Shown here: piece by piece, positions 16,416-25,347 of the stretch
Numbering within the stretch: position 1 is the first letter of the stretch
Layout of the letters: every line of letters begins with the position of its first letter
Assembly: GCA_902363555.1 (NCBI GenBank)
Contig: CABJAM010000010.1
Coordinates: 1-64,000, forward strand
DNA from: Lachnospiraceae bacterium
GTDB lineage: Bacteria; Bacillota; Clostridia; Lachnospirales; Lachnospiraceae
Direction: 5' to 3'
Length of the DNA stretch: 64,000 nt
Notes under the pieces: model-generated
The model's input: the letters and a program-made list of their open reading frames with translations, nothing else
The model's database searches: none
Told to the model about the DNA's origin: nothing
Made by a program: the position numbers and the translations under genes

Positions 16416-17297
16416 TTGCGTCGTAAAAAAATGGGGTTCTGGCGGCATTTTATTTTCCTTGGTCCGGCGTCCATCGCCTTTGCCATTGCGGTAATGATAC
16501 CATTTTTAATCAGTATCGTGTATTCGTTTACGGATTGGAATGGTGTGGCCAATGAAATAAAATTTGTGGGATTTAAAAACTTTATCGACATCTTTACCGG
16601 CAAGGCAGCTTTTCTGGATGCTTTCTGGTTCACGGCCAAGCTGGCCATAGTCACGGTCGTTCTAGTCAATGTCATAGGAACGCTGCTGGCCGTGGCGCTG
16701 ACATCGGCCATCAAATGTAAAGGCCTTTTCAGAGTCAGCTTTTATCTGCCAAACACCATTGGCGGGCTGGTCCTGGGTTTTATCTGGCAGTTTATATTTA
16801 TCAACGGCTTTCCGGCGCTGGGCGACAAGCTGCATTTAGCCTTTATGAAGCTGCCATGGCTGGGCACGGAGACGACGGCTTTTATCGCGATCATTATCGT
16901 AACGGTATGGCAAAGTGTGGGATATATTATGATCATTATGACGGCGGCGCTTACCGGAGTGCCCATGGAAATGCTTGAATCCGCCAAAATTGACGGGGCC
17001 AATGCATTCCAGCGGTTTTTCAAGGTCCGGCTGCCCATGTGTATTTCATACATCACGGTCTGCCTGTTCTGGACGATCTCTGGCTCGTTTAAAACATTTG
17101 ATCTGGTGTATTCGCTGACCAAGGGCGGGCCCTATGCCTCTACGAACACGCTGGCCATGCGGATCTACAACGATGCCTTTGCCAATAACAAATATGGACT
17201 GGCCACGGCGGAATCCCTGATATTCTTCATTATTATTATGATCATCACAGGGATACAGATGTATTTCAGTACGAAAAAGGAGAAGGAGCTGTTATGA
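16416..17297 (+). CDS. Carbohydrate ABC importer permease (MalF type)
   Basis: A 293-aa inner-membrane protein with six helices. The permease EAA loop is EMLESAKIDGANAFQRFFKVRLPM, the site that docks the ATPase. The start is the TTG at 16416, with GGGGGAG 6 bases upstream; the ATG at 16431 is the alternative but has no SD. The stop overlaps the next permease start by 4 bp. With the next two genes it forms a CUT1-type importer. No ATPase is encoded nearby; a shared MsmX-like ATPase is expected elsewhere (known for this class). Confidence 0.9.
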   Translation: MRRKKMGFWRHFIFLGPASIAFAIAVMIPFLISIVYSFTDWNGVANEIKFVGFKNFIDIFTGKAAFLDAFWFTAKLAIVTVVLVNVIGTLLAVALTSAIKCKGLFRVSFYLPNTIGGLVLGFIWQFIFINGFPALGDKLHLAFMKLPWLGTETTAFIAIIIVTVWQSVGYIMIIMTAALTGVPMEMLESAKIDGANAFQRFFKVRLPMCISYITVCLFWTISGSFKTFDLVYSLTKGGPYASTNTLAMRIYNDAFANNKYGLATAESLIFFIIIMIITGIQMYFSTKKEKELL

Positions 17298-18121
17298 GAA
17301 AACAAAAAACCTATTCCTGGATTTTATTCGCATTCATGCTGTTGCTGACACTTGTATTTCTTTATCCGCTGTTCATCGTAATTATGAACTCTGTCAAGCC
17401 GCTGGGGGATATTCTGGTCGATCCGCTGAGCCTGCCGAAGGCCTTTCATTTTGAAAATTATGCCAATGCATGGAAGACCGTGGAATTTCCCAAGGTGCTT
17501 ATGAATACGCTGATCCTCACAGCTTTGTCTGTGGTCGGGATCATCCTGTTTTCATCAATGACGGCTTATTGGGTCGAGCGGCATCCCACACGGTATTCCC
17601 GGTTCTTTTCGGCCATGCTCATTGTGTCCATGCTGATTCCATTTGCATCCACAATGATCCCGCTGGTCTACGTGATCCGGACCATAGGGCTGGCCAATTC
17701 ACTGCAGGGGGCAGTGATCACCTACTGGGGTGTGGGACTGGCATTTTCCTTCTTCATTATCCGTGGTGCAGTCAAGGCTCTGCCCATAGATCTGGAGGAG
17801 GCAGCGGAAATTGATGGCTGCGGACCGATCCAGGTGTTTTTCAAGGTGGCGTTCCCTCTGCTGCAGCCGACCATGGTCACTGTGCTGATCATGGATATAT
17901 TCTGGATATGGAATGACTTTATGATTCCATTGATATTATTAGACAGCGGGAAGCTGTCCACCATTCAACTGGCGGTGAAGAAGCTGTTCAGCATGTTTGC
18001 CAGCAAATGGGATATTGCGCTGCCGGCACTGGTTATGACCATTGCGCCGCTGGCCGTGATCTTTATTATATTACAGAAGAAGGTAATTAACGGCATCCTT
18101 TCCGGAGCCGTGAAGGGATGA
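17294..18121 (+). CDS. Carbohydrate ABC importer permease (MalG type)
   Basis: A 275-aa membrane protein with six helices and the EAA motif DLEEAAEIDGCGPIQVFFKVAFPLLQP. It starts at an ATG overlapping the preceding stop (ATGA), indicating translational coupling, and forms the heterodimeric channel with that permease. It ends in the usual MalG-like VINGILSGAVKG tail. The substrate is probably an oligosaccharide or beta-glucoside, given the downstream binding protein and GH3 enzyme. Confidence 0.9.
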   Translation: MRKQKTYSWILFAFMLLLTLVFLYPLFIVIMNSVKPLGDILVDPLSLPKAFHFENYANAWKTVEFPKVLMNTLILTALSVVGIILFSSMTAYWVERHPTRYSRFFSAMLIVSMLIPFASTMIPLVYVIRTIGLANSLQGAVITYWGVGLAFSFFIIRGAVKALPIDLEEAAEIDGCGPIQVFFKVAFPLLQPTMVTVLIMDIFWIWNDFMIPLILLDSGKLSTIQLAVKKLFSMFASKWDIALPALVMTIAPLAVIFIILQKKVINGILSGAVKG

Positions 18122-18178
18122 GTGCAAAACAGTCCGGAGGCTGCCATAGTGCAACAAAATAAGAGGAGGTAAATTATA

Positions 18179-19516
18179 ATGAAAAAGATGAGATGGATCG
18201 CATTACTTACAGCGATGATCATGGTATTGACAACAGCCTGCGAAAGCAGCAGTTCGGGTGGGGGAAGTTCTTCCGGAAATGATACAGGTAAGGCCGTGGT
18301 GGAAACCGGAGCGGATGGACAGACCACGATCTCCACAGCAGCAGTGGCTGACGGTGAGGAGAAAACAATCTATTTATTCCAGACAAAGATTGAAATTGAT
18401 GAGGCGCTTAAAAATGTGGCCGCAAAGTATTGCGAAACACATCCGGGTATCAAATTTGTGATCGAGTCCTCCGGCGGTTCCGATGCAGCGACTGCGCTTA
18501 AAACGAAGTTTGCCGGTGGTGAAGCACCGGATATTTTTACACTTGCCGGCCGTTCGGAAATGCAGTTGTGGTCGGAGCGTTTGGAAGATATGGCAGATCA
18601 GCCGTGGGTGGATGATATGGTCCAGATCGCTAAGGATAACTCAAATATTGACGGCAAGACCTATGGTTTTCCTGTATCCGTTGAGGGCAACGGAATCATG
18701 TACAATAAGGACTTATTTGAGCAGGCCGGTATTACCGAAATACCAAAAACATTTTCAGAGATGAAGGCCGTGGTGGAAACGCTGGAGGCCGCCGGAATCC
18801 AGCCCTTTGTCGAAGCGCAGATGGACTGGTTCCAGGGCTATATCCTTGTGGGGATGGGATGCTCCAGACAGCCGGATGCCAATGGCTTTATTGACGGACT
18901 TAACGATGGTTCCGCTACCTTTGTGGGCAATCAGACATTTAACGATCTGGCAAATTACATTATTTATGAAGCAGAAAAATCCCAGAATCCGCTCAATACA
19001 GACTTTAACACACAGATCGCCTCCTTCGCCAGCGGTAAGGTTGCCATGTCTCTGGGAGGAAATTACAATCAGCCGTCCATCAATGCCATTGCCCCGGACA
19101 TTAACATGGCGCTTATGGGGATGCCTATTAATGAAGATCCAGAGGCCAATGACAAATTATTCGGCGGCGTTACGGGCTACTGGTGTGTGAATAAGGAATC
19201 GAAAGTCAAGGAGGAAGCAAAGGAGTTTTTGGCATGGCTGGCTATGACCGAAGAAGGCCGTGAATGTATCACAAAGGATTTACAGTTTATTCCACCATTT
19301 ACAACCTTTGAAGCCGATGAAGCCAGCATTGGCAATCTTGGCGCATCCATGAATGATTTTATTAAAAATGATAAGATCTATGGCCTTGTAGTTTATTATC
19401 CGGATGGCTTTGGACAGGCTTCCGGTGAGGCGGTACAAAAGCTTATCGCCGGCAAGGTGAGTGTTGAAGAGTTCGAGCAGGAGCTCCAGGATGCCTGGGA
19501 TCAGCTAAAACAGTAA
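18179..19516 (+). CDS. Extracellular solute-binding lipoprotein of the sugar ABC importer
   Basis: A 445-aa family 1 binding protein. The N-terminal signal ends in a lipobox-like TTAC at about residue 21, then a Ser/Gly linker (ESSSSGGGSSSGN) as seen in anchored lipoproteins. The body has the usual features: GGEAPDIFTLAG, GKTYGFPVSVEGNGIMYNKDLFEQAG, and SFASGKVAMSLGGNYN near the hinge. The SD GAGGAGG is well placed. It is the third gene of the operon, behind both permeases, and delivers the sugar to them. A hairpin at 19523-19551 follows. Confidence 0.9.
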   Translation: MKKMRWIALLTAMIMVLTTACESSSSGGGSSSGNDTGKAVVETGADGQTTISTAAVADGEEKTIYLFQTKIEIDEALKNVAAKYCETHPGIKFVIESSGGSDAATALKTKFAGGEAPDIFTLAGRSEMQLWSERLEDMADQPWVDDMVQIAKDNSNIDGKTYGFPVSVEGNGIMYNKDLFEQAGITEIPKTFSEMKAVVETLEAAGIQPFVEAQMDWFQGYILVGMGCSRQPDANGFIDGLNDGSATFVGNQTFNDLANYIIYEAEKSQNPLNTDFNTQIASFASGKVAMSLGGNYNQPSINAIAPDINMALMGMPINEDPEANDKLFGGVTGYWCVNKESKVKEEAKEFLAWLAMTEEGRECITKDLQFIPPFTTFEADEASIGNLGASMNDFIKNDKIYGLVVYYPDGFGQASGEAVQKLIAGKVSVEEFEQELQDAWDQLKQ

Positions 19517-19522
19517 AGAAAT

Positions 19523-19551
19523 GTAACCGTTCGGTTCCTCTGAACGGTTAC
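19523..19551 (+). repeat. GTAACCGTTC hairpin
   Basis: Perfect inverted repeat GTAACCGTTC (19523-19532)/GAACGGTTAC (19542-19551), loop 9, followed by AAAAAG rather than a T run. A variant of the GTAACAGTTC family. It may partially separate the importer genes from the GH3 gene or stabilise the mRNA end. Confidence 0.65.
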
Positions 19552-19598
19552 AAAAAGACTTATAACGGAAAGGCTGTAAATAATAGGAGTGTAAAAAT

Positions 19599-21914
19599 AT
19601 GCAGATTGAAGATATTATAAAATCCATGTCCGTGGAGCAGAAGGCATGGCTGTGCATGGGTGACAATATGTGGAAGACGCGGGCATTTCCGGAATATGGA
19701 CTGGAATCGGTGGTTATGAGTGACGGCACCAGTGGCGTCCGCTTTCAAAAAGGCTCTGAGGATGAGCCTAAGGCAGTATTTGCCGACAGCTTAAGCTCCA
19801 GCTTTGACAATGCTGATGCGGTTGAGCGTACCTATAAGGCGACGGCTTTTCCATCTGGCTCCTCCATCGCCTGTTCGTGGAATACGGAGCTGGTGCAGCG
19901 CATTGGCGCAGCATTGGCGGATGAGTGTAAGGCTTTGGGCATCCGTCTGCTTTTGGGGCCGGGCCTGAATCTCCGCCGCCATCCATATACCGGCCGTAAT
20001 TTTGAATATTATTCCGAAGACCCTTGTTTGGCCGGGGAAATGGCCGCCGCCTCGGTGCGCGGTGTCCAGTCCAAAGGCATCGGTTCCTGTCTGAAACATT
20101 TTGCCTGCCACAATTCCGATACCCACCGCACCCGCGTGGATGTCACTGTGGATGAGCGGGCTCTTCGGGAGCTGTATCTGGCTTCCTTTGAGCGGGCCAT
20201 TGAGAAATCCAGCCCCACCTGTGTGATGAGCGCCTATAACTGCATTAACGGCGAGGAGTGCAGCGGTAACAGCCGTCTTGTCCGGGATATATTAAAGAAG
20301 GAATGGAATTATGACGGCCTTGTTATTACCGATTGGGGCGCAGTCAAGGATTCCGTGGAAGCTACCCGGGGCGGCATCGACTTTCAGATGCCGTGGTCGC
20401 CGATTTCCGCCAATACGCTGATCGGCGCTGTAAAAAGCGGTGCGGTGGATGAAGCGCTGCTTGATGAGCGCGTCTGCCGGGTACTTAAATTCCTTGAATA
20501 CATTGAGCAGGGAAAAGCTATGGATACGGATATGGATGACAGGGCGTGTGTTCTTGAGCGCAATCACCAGTTGGCCGTGGAAGCTGCTAAAGAGAGTATT
20601 ATCCTTTTGAAAAATGATCATGGAACACTGCCTGTGACACCGGAAAAATATAAAAAGATTGTTATTGCCGGACAATTAGCATGTCATCCGTCCTTCCAGG
20701 GCAGCGGCTGTGCTGTGGTTAATCCCCAGCGTGCCGAAATCCCTCTGGACTGTCTGAAAGAGCTGCTGGAGCCGGGATGTGAGATTGTCTATTGCCAGGG
20801 CTACACGTCCGATGGAAGTGTTTCCAAAGAGCTGTTGGATCAGGCAGCAGCGGCCGCTGAGGATGCGTCCTTAGTCCTCGTTTTTGCAGGCACCGTGCTT
20901 CCGGAGGAAAGCGATGATTATAACCGCAAGACGATCCGTATCCTTCCGGGCCACGAAGCGCTGATCAAAGCCATGTCCGGCACAGGAAAGCCGGTGGCGG
21001 TCATTTTATCCGGCGGGGATGTGTGCGATATGTCCTGGTCCGGTGAAATTTCAGCGCTGGTGGCGACGTGGTACAGCGGCGAGGGGATGGGGCGTGCATT
21101 GGCCGAATTGTTATGCGGCCGGGCGGCTCCATCCGGAAAGCTGCCGGTGAGCGTGCCTGTAAAGGCCAGCGATATCCCGTCCAGTTTAAGCTTTCCGGGA
21201 GACGGCTTCCATCTGAACTATTCCGAGAGCATCTTCGTGGGCTACCGGTATTATGATAAGAAGGAAATGGAACCATTGTTCCCGTTTGGTTTTGGTCTGT
21301 CCTACACCGACTTTGAGTATTCGGATATGGAGATTAAGGAGCGAGCGGATGAACCGGCGGCCTATGATGTCTATGTTCAGGTGAAAAATGTGGGCGCTAT
21401 GGCCGGCAGTGAGATCGTGCAGCTTTACGTCCGCCAGGATCATCCTTCGGTGATCCGGCCGGTACGGGAACTGAAAGGCTTTACAAAGCTGACGCTGGAG
21501 CCGGGAGAGGCAAAGTATGCCCATTTTGAGCTGCATTTCAGAGACTTTGCCTACTATTCCCCGCAAGCCGGGCGCTGGCTGGCCGACAATGATTCCTTTA
21601 ATATAGAAATTGGTGCTTCCAGCCGGGATATCCGCCAGAGTCAGAGCATCCGTCTGGAAAATCAGGCGGTTTACCTGCCGCCGCTGCGTTATGACTGTGG
21701 TTTCCCTGAATTTTTTGAGCGTGAGGGCGCCCGGGAAAAGCTGTTTGAATTTCTGCAAAGCCGCGGCATCGCAGACGCCTCCCTGTTGAATGACGCTACA
21801 GTGGAAACACTGAAGGGAACCTTCTGGTCGGTTCGGTCGTTTCTTGATATGTATTGTGAAAGTATTACTTATGAGGATATTGATGAACTTATACAATCTG
21901 TTGGGAATGCGTAG
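19599..21914 (+). CDS. Glycoside hydrolase family 3 (beta-glucosidase-like)
   Basis: A 771-aa cytoplasmic GH3 enzyme; no signal peptide. Domains: the (beta/alpha)8 N-terminal domain (about 1-310) with the nucleophile D245 in LVITDWGAVKD and the substrate-binding KHFACHNSDTHRTRVD; the alpha/beta sandwich (about 330-560, ending in SGKLPVSVP); and a C-terminal fibronectin-III-like domain (about 590-700) after PFGFGLSYTDFEYSD. A C-terminal extension of about 70 residues (YDCGFPEFFEREG onward) is also present. The start has GGAG 9 bases upstream. It follows the sugar importer and probably hydrolyses the imported beta-glucosides. The exact sugar is not determinable. Confidence 0.92.
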   Translation: MQIEDIIKSMSVEQKAWLCMGDNMWKTRAFPEYGLESVVMSDGTSGVRFQKGSEDEPKAVFADSLSSSFDNADAVERTYKATAFPSGSSIACSWNTELVQRIGAALADECKALGIRLLLGPGLNLRRHPYTGRNFEYYSEDPCLAGEMAAASVRGVQSKGIGSCLKHFACHNSDTHRTRVDVTVDERALRELYLASFERAIEKSSPTCVMSAYNCINGEECSGNSRLVRDILKKEWNYDGLVITDWGAVKDSVEATRGGIDFQMPWSPISANTLIGAVKSGAVDEALLDERVCRVLKFLEYIEQGKAMDTDMDDRACVLERNHQLAVEAAKESIILLKNDHGTLPVTPEKYKKIVIAGQLACHPSFQGSGCAVVNPQRAEIPLDCLKELLEPGCEIVYCQGYTSDGSVSKELLDQAAAAAEDASLVLVFAGTVLPEESDDYNRKTIRILPGHEALIKAMSGTGKPVAVILSGGDVCDMSWSGEISALVATWYSGEGMGRALAELLCGRAAPSGKLPVSVPVKASDIPSSLSFPGDGFHLNYSESIFVGYRYYDKKEMEPLFPFGFGLSYTDFEYSDMEIKERADEPAAYDVYVQVKNVGAMAGSEIVQLYVRQDHPSVIRPVRELKGFTKLTLEPGEAKYAHFELHFRDFAYYSPQAGRWLADNDSFNIEIGASSRDIRQSQSIRLENQAVYLPPLRYDCGFPEFFEREGAREKLFEFLQSRGIADASLLNDATVETLKGTFWSVRSFLDMYCESITYEDIDELIQSVGNA

Positions 21915-21998
21915 TACCTTTGCATAATTGATATTGTCTGGCGCATATGATATAATGTCGGTAGACAAGTGACACAATATTGTCCAGGCGGACAAAGC

Positions 21999-22035
21999 GA
22001 AATCCCCGGAGTTGCACCTCCGGGGATTTCTTTAT
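21999..22035 (+). terminator. Rho-independent terminator after the GH3 gene
   Basis: Perfect 13-bp stem GAAATCCCCGGAG (21999-22011)/CTCCGGGGATTTC (22018-22030), loop TTGCAC, tail TTTAT. Confidence 0.85.
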
Positions 22036-22101
22036 GCTGTGCTGTCAGTCATCTCCGTCCAGCCATTTTCGACATTTTTTTTCTTCAAAAAATCCCCGAA
22101 A

Positions 22102-22160
22102 TATCTTGCAAAATGCAAATTATGTGCTATAATAAAAATATCTTAAATCTTGCAAGATAT
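22102..22160 (+). promoter_or_regulatory. Promoter region of the ptb operon with ATCTTGCAAGAT palindrome
   Basis: TTGCAA (22106-22111) and TATAAT (22128-22133) with a 16-bp spacer. A perfect 12-bp palindrome ATCTTGCAAGAT lies at 22147-22158, and ATATCTTGCAA also overlaps the -35. A similar palindrome is found at 39572-39587. The leader of about 190 bp before ptb shows no riboswitch that I recognise. Confidence 0.6.
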
Positions 22161-22328
22161 ATAATGCATGATTTTGAATCAAGACGAAAAGATTTTGAAT
22201 TGTGTGTCAAATTGACACATTTGCAGCCAAAAGTAAGAATGATCCTCCCGGATCGTTCTAAAGCCTGTAACAATTTGGTCTGTGCAGGACCGGAGTGTTA
22301 CTAAAATTAAGTAAAGGAGAAGCGCACT

Positions 22329-23234
22329 ATGGTATTTACAAACTTTGACCAACTTATTGAGAAAGTTAAGGGCTATCCGTCCAGAAAGCGGATGGCAGTG
22401 GCCGCAGCGGGGGATGAACATACTCTGGAGGCCGTGATGCATGCCCGGAAAGAGGGGATCGTGGACCCGGTTCTGGTGGGCGATAAGGCAGTGATCGTTA
22501 AGATTCTCGCAGATATGGGCGAGCATGTGGACGAGGAGAACATTTACGATTATCCGGAATTAAAGGATGCTGCGGAATACGCTGTAAAGCTTGTAAGAGA
22601 AGGCAAGGCCGACTTCCTAATGAAAGGTAAGCTGGACACCTCCGTTATTTTAAAGGCCGTAGTCAACAAGGAAAATGGTCTGGGCCAGGGCCGCACCATG
22701 TCTCACTTTACTATGTTTGAGGTGCCGACCTACCATAAGATCATGGTGCCGGTGGACGGCGGTATGGTGACCTACCCCACGCTGGAGCAAAAGAAGGATA
22801 TCATCGATAACACCGTAGAGACGCTGATCTCCATGGGTTACACATGTCCGAAGGTGGGCGTGCTCGCCTGTGTGGAAAAGCTGAATCCGAAAATGCCCGA
22901 AACCGTTGAGGCCAACGAATTAAAAGAAATGAACAAGCGCGGCGAGATTAAAAACTGTATCGTGGAAGGACCGATCTCCTACGATTGCGCCGTAAGCAAA
23001 GAGATTGCCGATTTCAAGGGCTTTGACAGCCCGGTGGCCGGCGATGTGGATATTCTTGTGGCGCCCAACATCCATGCCGGAAATATTATGGGAAAGATGC
23101 TGGCCTGCACCTGTAAGGCCCGTATGGCCGGATTTATTGTGGGAGCAAAGTGCCCGATCGTGCTCACATCCAGAGGAAGTTCTGCTGAAGAAAAGTATTT
23201 ATCCATCGTTGTATCTGCTGCGGCAGCAAAGTAA
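22329..23234 (+). CDS. ptb: Phosphate butyryltransferase (phosphotransbutyrylase)
   Basis: A 301-aa cytosolic enzyme that converts butyryl-CoA (or a branched acyl-CoA) and phosphate to acyl phosphate and CoA. It matches the Ptb/Pta family through RKRMAVAAAGDEHTLEAV, the conserved KADFLMKGKLDTSVILKAV, EGPISYDCAVS and VDILVAPNIHAGNIMGKML. The SD AAAGGAG is 12 bases upstream. It is the first gene of a seven-gene operon with butyrate kinase and a 2-oxoacid:ferredoxin oxidoreductase, so isobutyryl- or isovaleryl-CoA is a likely substrate (inference). Confidence 0.95.
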   Translation: MVFTNFDQLIEKVKGYPSRKRMAVAAAGDEHTLEAVMHARKEGIVDPVLVGDKAVIVKILADMGEHVDEENIYDYPELKDAAEYAVKLVREGKADFLMKGKLDTSVILKAVVNKENGLGQGRTMSHFTMFEVPTYHKIMVPVDGGMVTYPTLEQKKDIIDNTVETLISMGYTCPKVGVLACVEKLNPKMPETVEANELKEMNKRGEIKNCIVEGPISYDCAVSKEIADFKGFDSPVAGDVDILVAPNIHAGNIMGKMLACTCKARMAGFIVGAKCPIVLTSRGSSAEEKYLSIVVSAAAAK

Positions 23235-23249
23235 ATGGGAGGCGTTTAC

Positions 23250-24323
23250 ATGGAAAAGTTATTGATTATCAACCCGGGCTCCACATCCACAAAGATTGCC
23301 GTATATGACGGCGAGGAGCAGTTGTTTGTAGAGAGTATTTCCCACTCCACCGAGGATCTGGCAAAGTATGATACATTGGCGGATCAGTTTGATTTTCGCA
23401 AGGACCTTGTGCTGGATGCCATGAAAGCCCACGGGATTTCTGAAAAGGATCTGACAGCCATCGTAGCCAGAGGCGGCCTGCTTCCGCCTATGAAGGCCGG
23501 TGCTTATGAAGTCAATGAAGATATGGTATGGCAGTTGCGCAATGCTCCGGTGCATGAGCACGCTTCCAACCTGGCAGCACTGATCGCCTATGCCATCTCC
23601 AAGCCGCTGGGAATCCCTTCTTATATCTATGATGCTGTAACTGTGGATGAAATGCTGCCGATCCTTAAAGTGACCGGATTTACCGACATGGAGCGGGAGG
23701 GCCGCGGCCATAACCTGAACATGCGTGCCGCTGCGATGCGCTATGCGAAGGAGCACGGGAAGGCATATAAGGACTGCACACTGATCGTTGTCCATATGGG
23801 CGGCGGGATTTCCATCAGCTTACATACCGACGGTCGGGTGGCCGATATTATCAATGACGATGAAGGACCGTTTTCTCCGGAGCGCTCCGGCGGACTTCCG
23901 CTTTTCCAGGTCATTGACTGGCTCTGCTTAAATGATGTGGATCACAGAGAAGCTATGAACCGTGTAAAAACTAAGGGCGGTATCGTAGCGCATCTGGGCA
24001 CCAATGACACCCGGGTTGTGGAGAAGATGATTGCCGATGGGGATGAGCATGCCCGGTTTATTTACGAGGCCATGGCTCTGAGCGTGGCCAGACATCTGGC
24101 CAAGGAGGCTCCGGTGGTGAATGGCAAGGTGGACGCCATCCTGCTGACCGGCGGCATCGCTTATTCGGAAATGTTTACAAATATGATCAAAGAGCGTGTG
24201 GAATTTATCGCCCCGGTGATCGTCTATGCCGGTGAGAATGAGATGCAGTCTCTGGCGCTGGGCGGTCTGCGTGTCCTCCGCGGCGAGGAGGAAGCCCGCA
24301 CGTTCGTCAAAGTGGTTAAATAA
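23250..24323 (+). CDS. buk: Butyrate kinase
   Basis: A 357-aa ASKHA-fold kinase that makes ATP from acyl phosphate, releasing butyrate or a branched-chain acid. Motifs are IINPGSTSTKIAVYDGEE at the N-terminus, RGGLLPP, VHMGGGISISLHTDG, and LTGGIAYSEMF. The start at 23250 has GGGAGG 8 bases upstream; five upstream codons form the SD. Sixteen bp separate it from ptb, and the following gene starts 1 bp after its stop. It is the substrate-level phosphorylation step of the operon. Confidence 0.95.
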   Translation: MEKLLIINPGSTSTKIAVYDGEEQLFVESISHSTEDLAKYDTLADQFDFRKDLVLDAMKAHGISEKDLTAIVARGGLLPPMKAGAYEVNEDMVWQLRNAPVHEHASNLAALIAYAISKPLGIPSYIYDAVTVDEMLPILKVTGFTDMEREGRGHNLNMRAAAMRYAKEHGKAYKDCTLIVVHMGGGISISLHTDGRVADIINDDEGPFSPERSGGLPLFQVIDWLCLNDVDHREAMNRVKTKGGIVAHLGTNDTRVVEKMIADGDEHARFIYEAMALSVARHLAKEAPVVNGKVDAILLTGGIAYSEMFTNMIKERVEFIAPVIVYAGENEMQSLALGGLRVLRGEEEARTFVKVVK

Positions 24324-24324
24324 T

Positions 24325-25041
24325 ATGAGTGGATTTATGAAAGAGATGATCGCGGGCAAAACCAATTTCGTATTTATCGGCGAGGCCGGCAGCGGAAAAA
24401 GCGAGATTGCCATAAATTTTGCCAGATATCTCGTGACGCTTAACGATAAGCCGGTTCACTTTTTTGATATGGATATGACAAAGCCCCTGTTCCGATCCCG
24501 GGATGTGATCGATGAAATCGAGAGCCTGGGCGTGATCTTCCACCACGAGGAGCAGTTTTACGATGCCCCTGTGCTGGTGGGCGGCGTCAACCTTCTTTTA
24601 AAGGACGATAGCTGCTATGTGGTCATGGATGTGGGGGGCAATGACACCGGCGCCCGCTCCATCGGCGGCTATGCACCGAAAATCAATAAGCCGGATACCA
24701 TGGTTTATTATGTGCTCAATGCATTTCGTCCGTGGTCCGGCGATATCGACGCTGTGGACAAAACGCTGGCGTCCATCATGGGTATTGCCCATATCCGCCT
24801 GGAAAATATCCATATGATAAATAATCCCAACAACGGCGCAAGCACCACAGCCGATGAGTTTCTTGAAGGACTTTCTAAAATGGAGGCCATGGTCCGGCCA
24901 TATAAGCCGCTGGATTTTGCCTGTGTGAAGGAAGATCTGTATGAGGAGGTAAAGACTCTGACGGATGTGCCGCTGTTTCCGGTGCATTTATATCTGACCT
25001 ATCCCTGGCTGGATGACGCATACGTCCAGGGCGGTATATAA
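24325..25041 (+). CDS. P-loop NTPase of unknown function in the ptb-buk-vor operon
   Basis: A 238-aa soluble protein I do not recognise by name. A Walker A motif is clear (GEAGSGKS, residues 19-26). A possible Walker B with conserved glycines follows (VVMDVGGNDTGARS). The C-terminal half is alpha/beta with no membrane helix. The start at 24325 lies 1 bp after buk and lacks a clear SD; ATG 24337 (MKEMIAGK) is possible. The fold resembles ParA/MinD or GTPase-like NTPases that act as chaperones or metallochaperones. Position between buk and the ferredoxin suggests assembly or regulation of the oxidoreductase, but this is inference. Confidence 0.75.
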   Translation: MSGFMKEMIAGKTNFVFIGEAGSGKSEIAINFARYLVTLNDKPVHFFDMDMTKPLFRSRDVIDEIESLGVIFHHEEQFYDAPVLVGGVNLLLKDDSCYVVMDVGGNDTGARSIGGYAPKINKPDTMVYYVLNAFRPWSGDIDAVDKTLASIMGIAHIRLENIHMINNPNNGASTTADEFLEGLSKMEAMVRPYKPLDFACVKEDLYEEVKTLTDVPLFPVHLYLTYPWLDDAYVQGGI

Positions 25042-25125
25042 AATGCGGTATTGGCCGGCCCCTTTAAAGTGTGCCGGCCCTGAGAAATAGAAAAATATAT
25101 TGATACCGAGAGGAGAATGATAGGA

Positions 25126-25329
25126 ATGGCAAAAGTAACGATTCGCTCAGAAAGCTGTAAAAGCTGCGGGTATTGTATCAAATTTTGTCCGAAAGGCGTT
25201 TTAGCCATTGGCGACAAGGTAAATTCAAAAGGCTATGAATATGTTGTGCCTGTAAACATGGATGCCTGTATTGGCTGCTGCATGTGCGCAAGAATGTGTC
25301 CGGATGCGGCTATCGAAGTGTACAAATAA
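25126..25329 (+). CDS. vorD: 2-oxoacid:ferredoxin oxidoreductase, ferredoxin-type delta subunit
   Basis: A 67-aa protein with two [4Fe-4S] binding motifs, CKSCGYCIKFCP and CIGCCMCARMCP. It passes electrons from the catalytic subunits to free ferredoxin. The start at 25126 is favoured by GGAG 10 bases upstream; an ATG at 25117 is too close to that SD. It directly precedes the alpha subunit. A Kor-type (2-oxoglutarate) assignment cannot be excluded by sequence alone. Confidence 0.88.
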   Translation: MAKVTIRSESCKSCGYCIKFCPKGVLAIGDKVNSKGYEYVVPVNMDACIGCCMCARMCPDAAIEVYK

Positions 25330-25347
25330 GAGGAGGTAGAAAAAGAA

